From an uncultured Lachnospiraceae bacterium (GTDB taxonomy: Bacteria > Bacillota_A > Clostridia > Lachnospirales > Lachnospiraceae): DNA of 18,940 nucleotides. Positions 11,442 to 18,940 of this stretch are shown piece after piece (the first letter of the stretch is position 1; each line of letters starts with the position of its first letter). The notes beneath the pieces were generated by a model, which saw nothing but the letters and a program-made list of their open reading frames with translations, ran no database searches and was not told where the DNA came from. The translations under genes were made by a program, and so were the position numbers. The DNA is taken from positions 1 through 18,940 of the forward strand of contig CACZHN010000020.1 in assembly GCA_902780985.1 (NCBI GenBank), given 5' to 3'.

Positions 11442-11476
11442 AACGGGACTTGATTTTTTAAAAGTCCCGTTTTTTC
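11442..11476. terminator. Bidirectional intrinsic terminator
   Basis: AACGGGACTT (11442-11451) pairs with AAGTCCCGTT (11462-11471), followed by TTTTTC; A-rich DNA on the other side makes it usable from both strands. It is the first terminator after the wall hydrolase gene, 500 bases past its stop, so that gene has a long 3' region or another short RNA ends here. Confidence 0.85.
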
Positions 11477-11531
11477 AATAAAACCGTTTTTGAGATTTGA
11501 ATTGTCTGACAAAAATAATGCAAATCAATCA

Positions 11532-11560
11532 TTGAACGGACTATTAGCCTATGGTATAAT
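11532..11560 (+). promoter_or_regulatory. Promoter of hpf
   Basis: TTGAAC (11532-11537), a 17-base spacer and a perfect TATAAT (11555-11560). The leader (about 11567-11627) can fold: GCAT-TCAG-ATGC inside an outer CCGTT/AACGG stem. Confidence 0.85.
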
Positions 11561-11627
11561 TAATTAACCGTTGAGGGAGCATTCAGATGCGACCGAGATG
11601 GATTAACGGCGAGAAGGAGTGAGCATA

Positions 11628-12158
11628 ATGAATTACATAATAAGCGGTAAAAACATTGACGTAACTGAGGGGTTAAGACAGGCTGTTTACGACAAGCTTG
11701 GAAGGTTAGAAAAGTTTTTTAACGAAGACACCAAAGCACAGGTAACCTTTTCTGTAGAGAAGGAGAGACAGAAGATAGAGGTTACGATCCCTATGAAGGG
11801 ACATATCATCAGAGCAGAGCAGACAAGCGATGATATGTATGTATCTATCGATATGGTTGTTGAGACCATTGAGAGACAGGTAGTTAGATACAAGAAGAAG
11901 ATCATTGATCAGAATCAGGATGCAGCATATTTCCAGAATGCATTTATTGAGGATGATGAGTATGATGAAGATGATGAGATTCAGATCATCAGAAGCAAGA
12001 GATTCGCTGTAAAGCCTATGTATCCGGAAGATGCATGCGTACAGATGGAGCTCCTCGGACATAACTTCTACGTATTCAGAAATGCTGAAACTGATGAAGT
12101 AAATGTCGTATATAAGAGAAAGGGCAACACATACGGTTTAATAGAGCCGGAATTTTAA
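11628..12158 (+). CDS. hpf: Ribosome hibernation promoting factor, long form
   Basis: Long HPF binds the 30S decoding region and dimerises 70S ribosomes into inactive 100S particles in slow or stationary growth. The N-terminal S30AE domain (about residues 1-100) opens MNYIISGKNIDVTEGL. An acidic linker (E/D-rich, about 108-122) leads to the C-terminal dimerisation domain (about 123-176), with KRFAVKPMYPEDACVQMELL and NVVYKRKGNTYGLIEP. At 176 aa it is the normal long form. The start is ATG 11628 with AAGGAG eight bases upstream, not the GTG at 11619 inside that site. Its own promoter and terminator make it a single-gene unit; hpf next to secA is common in Firmicutes. Confidence 0.95.
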   Translation: MNYIISGKNIDVTEGLRQAVYDKLGRLEKFFNEDTKAQVTFSVEKERQKIEVTIPMKGHIIRAEQTSDDMYVSIDMVVETIERQVVRYKKKIIDQNQDAAYFQNAFIEDDEYDEDDEIQIIRSKRFAVKPMYPEDACVQMELLGHNFYVFRNAETDEVNVVYKRKGNTYGLIEPEF

Positions 12159-12185
12159 AATAGAATAACATTGACTTAATCCAGC

Positions 12186-12235
12186 GTCCCCGGGGGCCTT
12201 TCAGTAAGTGGAGGGTTTCCGGGGACCTTTGTTTT
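12186..12235 (+). terminator. Terminator after hpf
   Basis: GTCCCCGG (12186-12193) pairs with CCGGGGAC (12219-12226). An inner CCTTTC/GGAGGG stem extends the hairpin, and CTTTGTTTT follows. Confidence 0.85.
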
Positions 12236-12273
12236 ATTCGGAGGTCGTAAAACACTTTAACTATAGAAAAGAC

Positions 12274-12302
12274 TTGATACAGGGCCAAAGTAATGATATA
12301 GT
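12274..12302 (+). promoter_or_regulatory. Promoter of secA
   Basis: TTGATA (12274-12279), a 17-base spacer and TATAGT (12297-12302). The predicted start is near 12309, 61 bases before the secA ATG. Confidence 0.75.
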
Positions 12303-12369
12303 ATTTGAATGGTTTATTAGGTGCACATTTTATCGGATATATTATTGATAGATTTTTTGGAGGAACGGG

Positions 12370-14955
12370 ATGCAATTATTTGATAAGATATTCGGAAGTC
12401 ACAGCGACAGAGAGCTGAAGAAGATCAAGCCACTGGTTGATGCCATTATGGATCTTGATGAGAAGATGCAGGCTCTGTCGGATGATGAGCTTTTCGGAAT
12501 GACTGCTAAATTTAAAGAGAGACTTGCTGCAGGCGAGACACTGGATGATATTCTGGTAGAAGCTTTCGCGGTAGTAAGAGAGGCAGACTACAGAGTACTG
12601 GGTATGAAGCCTTTCCGTGTACAGGTTACTGGTGGTATCATTCTTCATCAGGGAAGACTTGCCGAGATGAAGACAGGTGAAGGTAAAACCCTCGTATCAA
12701 CTATGCCTGCATATCTTAACGCGCTTGAGGGACAGGGTGTTCATGTTGTTACAGTTAACGACTACCTGGCTAACCGTGATGCTACAGAGATGGGACAGGT
12801 TCACAGAGCTCTCGGACTTACAGTAGGATGTATCCTCAACTCCAGTACACCGGATGAGAGAAGAGAAGCATATAACTGTGACATTACATATATAACAAAC
12901 AACGAACTCGGTTTCGATTACCTTCGTGACAACATGGTTGTTTACAAGAAGAACCTGGTTCAGAGAGGACTTCATTTTGCGATCATCGATGAGATCGACT
13001 CAATCCTTATCGATGAGGCTCGTACACCTCTCATCATTTCCGGACAGAGCGGAAAGTCAACAGATATATACAAGCGATGTGATTACCTTGCTCGTCAGAT
13101 GACAAGAGGTACAGCATCAACAGAAATCAGCAAGAGAGATATCCTTATGGGAGAAGCTCCGAAGGAAGACGGAGATTACCTTGTAAATGAAAAGGATAAG
13201 TACGTTGTATTTACCGAGCAGGGTATTCACCAGATCGAGCAGTTCTTCGGATTTGATAACTTCTCCGACAGCTCACATCTTGAGTATCAGCATACAATGC
13301 TTCAGGCGGTTAAGGCCCATGCACTTATGCATAAGGATCAGGACTATATCGTAAAGGACGGAGAGATCCTTATCGTTGATGAGTTCACAGGACGTGTTAT
13401 GCCGGGAAGACGTTTTAGCGACGGACTTCACCAGAGTATCGAGGCTAAGGAGCACGTTGATGTAAAGCGTGAGAGCAGAACTCTCGCAACTATTACATTC
13501 CAGAACTTCTTCAACAAGTACGACAAGAAGTGCGGTATGACAGGTACTGCTCTTACAGAGGAAAATGAGTTCCGTGAAATCTACGGAATGGACGTTGTTG
13601 TGGTTCCTACAAACCTTCCGGTTGCAAGAATCGATCACAACGATGCTATATACAAGACAAAGAAGGAAAAGCTCAACGCTATCTGCGATGAGATACTTGC
13701 AAGCTATGAGAAGGGTCAGCCTGTTCTTGTAGGTACTGTAAATATCGATGCATCGGAGGAGATAAGCGCTATGCTTAACAAGCGCGGTCTCAAGGGTAAG
13801 CATCAGGTACTGAATGCTAAGTTCCATGAGATGGAGGCTCAGATCGTAGCTCAGGCTGGTCAGCCTCACGCAGTTACAATCGCAACAAACATGGCAGGTC
13901 GTGGTACCGATATTAAGCTTGGTGAAGGCGTTGCGGAACTCGGTGGTCTTAAGATCATCGGTACAGAGCGTCACGAGTCAAGACGTATTGATAACCAGCT
14001 CCGCGGACGTTCGGGACGTCAGGGAGATCCGGGTGAATCCAAGTTCTACATTTCACTTGAGGATGATCTGATGAGACTCTTCGGTTCAGACAGAATGATG
14101 GCTGTATTCGATGCACTCAAGGTTCCGGAAGGACAGGAGATACAGCATTCCGCACTTACCAAGGCGGTTGAGAGAGCTCAGCAGAAGATCGAGGGTAACA
14201 ACTTCGCTATCAGAAAGAGCCTTCTTGAGTACGATCAGGTAAACAACGAGCAGCGTGAAGTTATCTACGCAGAGCGCCGCCGTGTTCTTGATAACGATGA
14301 TATGCATGAGACAATACTCGGTATGACTCATGATACTATAGACAGATATGTGGATATGTCAGTATCCGCAGATACAAATGTAGAAGATTGGGATATGCAG
14401 GAGCTCAGCGATATGCTCTGCAGAATCATTACTTATCCTAAGAAGATCGAACTTACAGAGGATGAGAAGAATCATGCCGATGTTGAGCATCTGAGACAGA
14501 GACTTAAGGATGAGGCGGATGCTATCCTTGAGAAGCAGCTGGCAGAGTTCCCTGAAGATGAGATGCGCCGCGAGGTTGAGCGCCGCAGCGTTCTCAGAGG
14601 CGTTGACGTTAAGTGGATGGAGCACATCGATGACATGGAGCAGCTGAGACAGGGTATCGGCCTTCAGTCTATGGGCGGTAAGGATCCTATCGTTGAGTAT
14701 AAGCTCGCTGCATTTGACATGTTCAACGACATGCTTGATTCTATTAAGGAAACAACAACACAGCTTGTATTCCACACAAGATACGTTCCTAATAAGGAAG
14801 TTGAACGTGAGGAAGTTGCAAAGGCTACCGGAACCAACAAGGATGATACAGCTAAGAAGAAGGCTGTTGTTAAGAACAAGAAGGTTTATCCTAACGATCC
14901 TTGCCCATGCGGTTCGGGAAAGAAATATAAAGAATGTTGCGGAAAGTTTAAGTAA
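12370..14955 (+). CDS. secA: Preprotein translocase ATPase SecA
   Basis: SecA drives post-translational export of preproteins through SecYEG by ATP hydrolysis at the cytoplasmic membrane. The 861-aa protein is full length. Walker A is MKTGEGKT (100-107), the DEAD-type Walker B is IIDEIDSILIDEARTP (near residue 205), and the second RecA-like fold has TNMAGRGTDIKLG and GRSGRQGDPG. The preprotein cross-linking region, helical scaffold/wing, and C-terminal zinc finger (C845, C847, C856, C857 in PCPCGSGKKYKECC) are all present. The zinc tail normally binds SecB and phospholipid or ribosomes. GGAGG lies six bases before the ATG. prfB starts five bases after the stop. Confidence 0.98.
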   Translation: MQLFDKIFGSHSDRELKKIKPLVDAIMDLDEKMQALSDDELFGMTAKFKERLAAGETLDDILVEAFAVVREADYRVLGMKPFRVQVTGGIILHQGRLAEMKTGEGKTLVSTMPAYLNALEGQGVHVVTVNDYLANRDATEMGQVHRALGLTVGCILNSSTPDERREAYNCDITYITNNELGFDYLRDNMVVYKKNLVQRGLHFAIIDEIDSILIDEARTPLIISGQSGKSTDIYKRCDYLARQMTRGTASTEISKRDILMGEAPKEDGDYLVNEKDKYVVFTEQGIHQIEQFFGFDNFSDSSHLEYQHTMLQAVKAHALMHKDQDYIVKDGEILIVDEFTGRVMPGRRFSDGLHQSIEAKEHVDVKRESRTLATITFQNFFNKYDKKCGMTGTALTEENEFREIYGMDVVVVPTNLPVARIDHNDAIYKTKKEKLNAICDEILASYEKGQPVLVGTVNIDASEEISAMLNKRGLKGKHQVLNAKFHEMEAQIVAQAGQPHAVTIATNMAGRGTDIKLGEGVAELGGLKIIGTERHESRRIDNQLRGRSGRQGDPGESKFYISLEDDLMRLFGSDRMMAVFDALKVPEGQEIQHSALTKAVERAQQKIEGNNFAIRKSLLEYDQVNNEQREVIYAERRRVLDNDDMHETILGMTHDTIDRYVDMSVSADTNVEDWDMQELSDMLCRIITYPKKIELTEDEKNHADVEHLRQRLKDEADAILEKQLAEFPEDEMRREVERRSVLRGVDVKWMEHIDDMEQLRQGIGLQSMGGKDPIVEYKLAAFDMFNDMLDSIKETTTQLVFHTRYVPNKEVEREEVAKATGTNKDDTAKKKAVVKNKKVYPNDPCPCGSGKKYKECCGKFK

Positions 14956-14960
14956 AAAAT

Positions 14961-16082
14961 ATGCTTGAATTAGATGAATATAAATTTGAATACGGCAAGT
15001 ATGCCACACCGCTCGAAGAGGTCGGGCAATCTCTGGACATAGAGGGCAAGAAGGCGCGCATCGCCACCCTCGAAAAGTCCATGGAGGAGCCGGGCTTCTG
15101 GGATGACATCGAGGGAAGCGGCAAGGTCATGAAGGAGCTGAAGAACTTAAAGGATAACATCGAAGAGTTCCGAACCATCAGTTCCGAGTATGACGATATC
15201 GGCGCTATGATCGAGATGGCAGAGGATGAGCCTGGTGAAGAAGAGCTGGTTACGGAAGCCGGTGAGATGCTGGATGCATTTAAGAAGAAATTCGAAGCTT
15301 TCCGTATACAGACACTTCTTTCGGGAGAATTTGACGAGTGCAACGCGGTTGTATCTCTTCATGCCGGAGCCGGCGGAACCGAGTCCTGTGACTGGGCGAG
15401 CATGCTTTACAGAATGTATACCCGTTGGGCCGATAAGCACGGTTTTTCCGTAGAGGAACTTGACTTCCTTGACGGAGACGAAGCAGGTATCAAGACGGTT
15501 ACATTTCAGGTAAACGGATATCATGCTTACGGTTATCTGAAGTCCGAGGCAGGTGTTCACAGACTTGTACGAATCAGTCCGTTCAATGCGGCAGGAAAGA
15601 GACAGACGTCCTTCGTATCCTGCGATGTCATGCCGGACATTGACAAGAATATAGAGATCGAGATCAACGATGACGATCTCAGAATAGATACTTATCGTGC
15701 CAGCGGAGCAGGCGGACAGCACATCAACAAGACGTCTTCCGCAATCCGTATAACACACATTCCTACGGGAACGGTAGTGCAGTGCCAGAACGAGAGATCA
15801 CAGCATCAGAACAAGGATAAAGCCATGCAGATGCTGAAATCCAAGCTCTATCTGATGAAACAGGCAGAGCAGCAGGCACAGCTTTCCGATATAAGAGGAG
15901 AAGTTGGGGAAAACGGCTTCGGAAGCCAGATCAGGTCTTATGTCCTTCAGCCATACACTATGGTAAAGGACCTTCGAACTTCCTGCGAAATGGGTGATGC
16001 AGGAAGGGTTCTGGACGGCGATATCGATCCGTTTATAAATGCGTATCTGAAGTGGATCAACACTAAGCCGACTGAGGAATAA
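14961..16082 (+). CDS. prfB: Peptide chain release factor 2, no frameshift site
   Basis: RF2 recognises UAA and UGA stop codons and triggers peptide release. The 373-aa product shows the SPF recognition motif (206-208), which reads UGA, and the GGQ hydrolysis motif (251-253) followed by HINKTSSAIRITH. The N-terminus is a coiled domain beginning MLELDEYKFEYG. In most bacteria prfB has an in-frame CUU-UGA near codon 25 that needs a +1 shift. Here the corresponding place reads ...GGG CAA TCT CTG GAC without a stop, so the gene is read straight through. No clear Shine-Dalgarno sits at normal distance; start depends on coupling to secA, whose stop is five bases upstream. Confidence 0.96.
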   Translation: MLELDEYKFEYGKYATPLEEVGQSLDIEGKKARIATLEKSMEEPGFWDDIEGSGKVMKELKNLKDNIEEFRTISSEYDDIGAMIEMAEDEPGEEELVTEAGEMLDAFKKKFEAFRIQTLLSGEFDECNAVVSLHAGAGGTESCDWASMLYRMYTRWADKHGFSVEELDFLDGDEAGIKTVTFQVNGYHAYGYLKSEAGVHRLVRISPFNAAGKRQTSFVSCDVMPDIDKNIEIEINDDDLRIDTYRASGAGGQHINKTSSAIRITHIPTGTVVQCQNERSQHQNKDKAMQMLKSKLYLMKQAEQQAQLSDIRGEVGENGFGSQIRSYVLQPYTMVKDLRTSCEMGDAGRVLDGDIDPFINAYLKWINTKPTEE

Positions 16083-16129
16083 CGCATTTCGACAGCACAA
16101 AAACAATCTATTCAGAAAGAGGAAAAGCT

Positions 16130-17413
16130 ATGGTAAATGTTGCAATACTTGGATACGGAGTTGTAGGCTCCGGCGTATATAAGGTAATTAACGATAACAA
16201 CAGTCATGTATCCAGACGTGCCGGTGAAGAGATCAGAGTAAAGTACGTTCTTGATCTTAGAGAGTTCCCGGGAGATCCTGCAGAGGACGTTCTGGTTCAC
16301 GATTTTGATGTAATACTGAACGACGAAGAAGTTGATATCATCGTTGAGACAATGGGAGGCGTTGAGCCTGCTCATACATATGAAGTTAAGGCTCTTAAGG
16401 CCGGCAAGAGTGTATGTACCTCTAACAAGGAAGTTGTTGCCAAGTGCGGTTACGAACTTCTTCAGCTGGCAAGAGAGAATAACTGCAATTTCTTCTTCGA
16501 GGCTTCGGTAGGCGGCGGAATTCCTGTTATCCGTCCTCTTATCAACTGCATTACTGCAGATCATGTTAAGAGCATTTCAGGTATCCTTAACGGAACAACA
16601 AATTACATCCTTACAAAGATGGCTGATGAAGGCCTTGCATTTGAGGATGTTCTTAAGGACGCTCAGAAGAAGGGTTATGCAGAGAAGAATCCTGAGGCTG
16701 ATATCGAAGGATACGATGCATGCCGTAAGATAGCTATCCTCGCATCTCTTGCTTATGAGAGACAGGTTAATTACGAAGACATTTATACAGAAGGAATCAC
16801 AAAGATCACGGGAATCGATTTCTGGTATGCAAATCAGCTGGGAGCTTCCATCAAGCTTCTCGGACTTGCAAAGAGACAGAACGGCGTGGTTTACGCAATG
16901 GTTGCTCCTTTCATTGTAAAGGCAGACAATCCTCTTTACGGAGTAAATGATGTATTTAATGCAATTCTTCTTGACGGAGACATGCTCGGAGATGTAATGT
17001 TCTACGGAAAGGGTGCGGGATCACTTCCTACAGCCAGCGCCGTAGTTTCAGATGTAATAGAAGCAGCTAAGAATAAGGGAAGAAATATTCCTATCCTTTG
17101 GAGACCTGAGAAGAGAGAACTCGGAAGCGTTGACGTATTCGAGACATCTTATCTTGTACGTGTTTCCGGACTCAAGGGTGTTGAGAGAATCAAGAGTTCT
17201 TTCGGTACTGTAGGAGATGAGTTAAGATTCGAGAGAAACAAGGAAGAGATCTTCAAGAAGGAGATCAAGGCTTCCTTCGGACCTGTTGAGTTCCTTGAAG
17301 GACAGCACGGCGGAGAGGTTGCATTTGTAACCAAGCCTATGTCCGGAGCAGACTTTGAAAAAGCTGCTGAAGATTTTATCATCGAGAGCCGTATCCGTAT
17401 TGCGGATATGTAA
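16130..17413 (+). CDS. hom: Homoserine dehydrogenase
   Basis: This enzyme reduces aspartate semialdehyde to homoserine with NAD(P)H, the branch leading to threonine, methionine and isoleucine. The 427-aa protein has the N-terminal nucleotide-binding motif VAILGYGVVGSGV (about 4-16), the conserved GILNGTTNYILT region, and KNPEADIEGYDACRKIAILA around the catalytic Asp/Lys. The C-terminal ~80 residues resemble the ACT-type regulatory domain of Gram-positive homoserine dehydrogenases, so threonine feedback is plausible. AAAGAGGAAA precedes the ATG. It lies 47 bases after prfB and 43 before lysC. No riboswitch or T-box was recognised upstream. Confidence 0.96.
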   Translation: MVNVAILGYGVVGSGVYKVINDNNSHVSRRAGEEIRVKYVLDLREFPGDPAEDVLVHDFDVILNDEEVDIIVETMGGVEPAHTYEVKALKAGKSVCTSNKEVVAKCGYELLQLARENNCNFFFEASVGGGIPVIRPLINCITADHVKSISGILNGTTNYILTKMADEGLAFEDVLKDAQKKGYAEKNPEADIEGYDACRKIAILASLAYERQVNYEDIYTEGITKITGIDFWYANQLGASIKLLGLAKRQNGVVYAMVAPFIVKADNPLYGVNDVFNAILLDGDMLGDVMFYGKGAGSLPTASAVVSDVIEAAKNKGRNIPILWRPEKRELGSVDVFETSYLVRVSGLKGVERIKSSFGTVGDELRFERNKEEIFKKEIKASFGPVEFLEGQHGGEVAFVTKPMSGADFEKAAEDFIIESRIRIADM

Positions 17414-17456
17414 ATAAATTTAACCGTTCACGGTTTATCTTGGAGGAAAAGATACA

Positions 17457-18662
17457 ATGTTAATCGTTAAAAAGTTTGGTGGTACATCTGTCGGCAACAG
17501 AGACAGAATCTTCAATGTTGCCAATCGCTGTATCGAAGATTACAAAAAGGGAAATGACGTGGTTGTCGTTCTTTCTGCTATGGGTAAGTACACAGACGTG
17601 CTTATCGATATGGCAAAAGAGATCAACGAGAATCCGCCTAAGAGAGAGATGGACATGATCCTCACAACAGGTGAGCAGCAGTCTGTTGCACTTATGGCAA
17701 TGGCTATGGCATCTCTCGGAGTTCCTGCTGTTTCTCTCAACGCTTATCAGGTTGCTATGCATACAACATCAACCTACAGCAATGCGAGACTTAAGAGAAT
17801 CGATACCGAGAGAATCAGAAACGAACTGGAGCAGCACAAGATTGTTATAGTTACCGGTTTCCAAGGAATCAACAAGTACGATGATTATACAACACTCGGA
17901 AGAGGCGGAAGCGATACAACAGCAGTAGCACTTGCTGCAGCACTTCACGCTGACCTTTGCGAGATTTATACAGATGTAGACGGCGTATACACAGCCGATC
18001 CTAGAAAAGTTAAAAGTGCACGTAAACTGCCGATGGTTACCTACGATGAGATGCTGGAGCTCGCTACACTCGGAGCAGGAGTGCTTCACAACAGATCAGT
18101 TGAGCTTGCTAAGAAGTACGGTGTACAGATGGTTGTACGTTCAAGTCTTAATAATCACGAAGGAACTATCGTTAAGGAGGGAAATAAGATGGAGAAGATG
18201 ATAGTCAGCGGTGTTGCCGCAGATACAGATGCTGCAAGAGTTGCGGTTGTCGGACTTAAGGATGAGCCGGGAGTTGCATTTAAGCTTTTCAACGAGCTTG
18301 CAAAGCATAACATTAACATAGATATGATACTTCAGTCAGTAGGACGTCACGGTACAAAGGACATTACATTTACATGTAGCGTTGATGATGCGGATGAAGC
18401 AGCAGAGCTTCTTCAGTCAAAGATGGATTGTGAGTCTATCGACGTAAACAAGAAGGTTGCTAAGGTTTCTATAGTAGGTGCGGGAATGCAGTCAAATGCA
18501 GGTGTTGCCGCAAAGATGTTCGAGGCACTTTACGATGCCAATATCAATATCAGAATGATATCTACTTCAGAGATAAGAGTAACAGTACTTATCAATGACA
18601 ACGAGACAGAGAGAGCCATGAATGCAATTCATGACAAGTTCGACCTCGGAAGCGATAAGTAA
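17457..18662 (+). CDS. lysC: Aspartate kinase
   Basis: It phosphorylates aspartate, the first step towards lysine, threonine, methionine and diaminopimelate for the wall. The 401-aa protein starts LIVKKFGGTSVGN, the kinase signature. Other motifs are VVLSAMG, TTGEQQSVALMA and GRGGSDTTAVALAAAL. Two ACT domains follow (about 260-330 and 340-401), suggesting allosteric control by lysine or threonine. GGAGG lies 10 bases before the ATG. A small hairpin (AACCG-TTCA-CGGTT, 17422-17435) precedes it. The gene also contains an internal start for a separate small subunit at 18189. With hom upstream it forms an aspartate-pathway pair. Confidence 0.97.
   Translation: MLIVKKFGGTSVGNRDRIFNVANRCIEDYKKGNDVVVVLSAMGKYTDVLIDMAKEINENPPKREMDMILTTGEQQSVALMAMAMASLGVPAVSLNAYQVAMHTTSTYSNARLKRIDTERIRNELEQHKIVIVTGFQGINKYDDYTTLGRGGSDTTAVALAAALHADLCEIYTDVDGVYTADPRKVKSARKLPMVTYDEMLELATLGAGVLHNRSVELAKKYGVQMVVRSSLNNHEGTIVKEGNKMEKMIVSGVAADTDAARVAVVGLKDEPGVAFKLFNELAKHNINIDMILQSVGRHGTKDITFTCSVDDADEAAELLQSKMDCESIDVNKKVAKVSIVGAGMQSNAGVAAKMFEALYDANINIRMISTSEIRVTVLINDNETERAMNAIHDKFDLGSDK
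18174..18662 (+). CDS. lysC: Internal start: aspartate kinase beta subunit
   Basis: AAGGAGGG (18174-18181), an ideal Shine-Dalgarno, lies seven bases before an in-frame ATG at 18189 inside lysC. Translation from there gives 157 residues made of the linker and both ACT domains. Bacillus subtilis aspartokinase II is an alpha2-beta2 enzyme whose beta subunit arises from just such an internal start. The same design is inferred here. The entry includes the ribosome site; coding starts at 18189. Confidence 0.75.
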   Translation, partial: KEGNKMEKMIVSGVAADTDAARVAVVGLKDEPGVAFKLFNELAKHNINIDMILQSVGRHGTKDITFTCSVDDADEAAELLQSKMDCESIDVNKKVAKVSIVGAGMQSNAGVAAKMFEALYDANINIRMISTSEIRVTVLINDNETERAMNAIHDKFDLGSDK

Positions 18663-18677
18663 GAAGATGATTTATTC

Positions 18678-18715
18678 CCCCGTATGATGCATTCTGTGTC
18701 GTACGGGGTTGTTTT
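18678..18715 (+). terminator. Terminator after lysC
   Basis: CCCCGTATGA (18678-18687) pairs with TCGTACGGGG (18699-18708) with one G-U pair, followed by TTGTTTT. Confidence 0.85.
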
Positions 18716-18749
18716 GCAAAAACGGAAACGATATTCGGGGGAGGTAAAA

Positions 18750-18940
18750 ATGAGCGAAAAGAGAAGTGATTACATAAGCTGGGATCAGTATTTTATGGGG
18801 ATTGCAATGATGTCAGCTTACAGAAGCAAAGATCCGAACACTCAGGTAGGAGCATGCATAGTCGGCGAGGATAACAGAATCCTTTCCGTAGGCTATAACG
18901 GTATGCCTGAGGGCTGCGAGGACGATGACATGCCTTGGGG
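18750..18940 (+). CDS. dCMP deaminase (cytidine/deoxycytidylate deaminase family), 5' part
   Basis: The gene runs off the window after 63 full codons. The start is [20 protein letters not shown] followed by [20 protein letters not shown] and GYNGMPEGC, the standard opening of ComEB-type dCMP deaminases. These make dUMP from dCMP for thymidylate synthesis. The zinc-binding HAE and PCxxC motifs lie beyond the end, so activity cannot be judged. GGGGGAGG precedes the ATG by about six bases. It follows the lysC terminator, so it is a separate unit. Confidence 0.88.
   Translation, partial: MSEKRSDYISWDQYFMGIAMMSAYRSKDPNTQVGACIVGEDNRILSVGYNGMPEGCEDDDMPW

Noticed and set aside
16083..17456. Lysine riboswitch or T-box before hom or lysC
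   Set aside because: Gaps of 47 and 43 bases are too short for a lysine riboswitch and show only a small hairpin before lysC.

Overview
The window is chromosomal DNA from a low-to-moderate-GC Gram-positive anaerobe. It most resembles a Lachnospiraceae-type Clostridium. The evidence is a MecA-type adaptor, a MurT/GatD pair, long-form HPF upstream of secA-prfB, TTGACA/TATAAT-type promoters, AGGAGG ribosome sites and intrinsic terminators. The genus cannot be named from sequence alone.

Layout. 2-379: end of an unrecognised gene. 747-2162: mecA-like adaptor and a nitroreductase. 2164-2454 (minus): small membrane protein with an L7/L12-like C-terminal domain. 2523-5630: an array of 15 tRNA or tRNA-like genes containing three very short ORFs and one R2K-type ATP-grasp gene. 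5628-9351 (minus): rpiB, sua5/tsaC, gatD, murT. 9609-10943: secreted SH3-NlpC/P60 wall hydrolase. 10944-11531: gene-free region rich in inverted repeats and DnaA-box-like sequences. 11628-16082: hpf, secA, prfB. 16130-18662: hom, lysC. 18750-end: start of a dCMP deaminase gene.

The standout is the tRNA array. Each of three tRNA blocks is immediately preceded by an intrinsic terminator, and each terminator is preceded by a 30-53 codon ORF. Each ORF is rich in just the amino acids whose tRNAs lie downstream. Leader A (Ala, Asp, Met) precedes tRNA-Ala, -Asp and -fMet. Leader B (Phe, Gln, Cys, Asn, Arg, Met, Lys) precedes tRNA-Phe, -Gln, -Gln, -Cys, -Asn, the ATP-grasp gene, then tRNA-Arg, -Met and -Lys. 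Leader C (Leu, Glu, Tyr, Ser) precedes tRNA-Leu, -Glu, -Tyr and -Ser. In all three, the last codons or stop region of the leader can pair with the 5' arm of the terminator, which is the layout of a ribosome-controlled attenuator. I infer that these tRNA operons are switched on when the matching charged tRNAs run short. Several tRNAs are divergent: C33 instead of U33 in fMet, Lys and Glu, an initiator-like tRNA, and defective-looking Ala and Asn. This suggests a reserve set made when the normal tRNAs are depleted, for example by anticodon nucleases; that purpose is a hypothesis.

The other genes are mostly housekeeping: lipid II amidation (MurT/GatD), t6A tRNA modification (Sua5), ribosome hibernation (HPF), protein export (SecA), termination (RF2) and the aspartate-family amino acid pathway (Hom, LysC).
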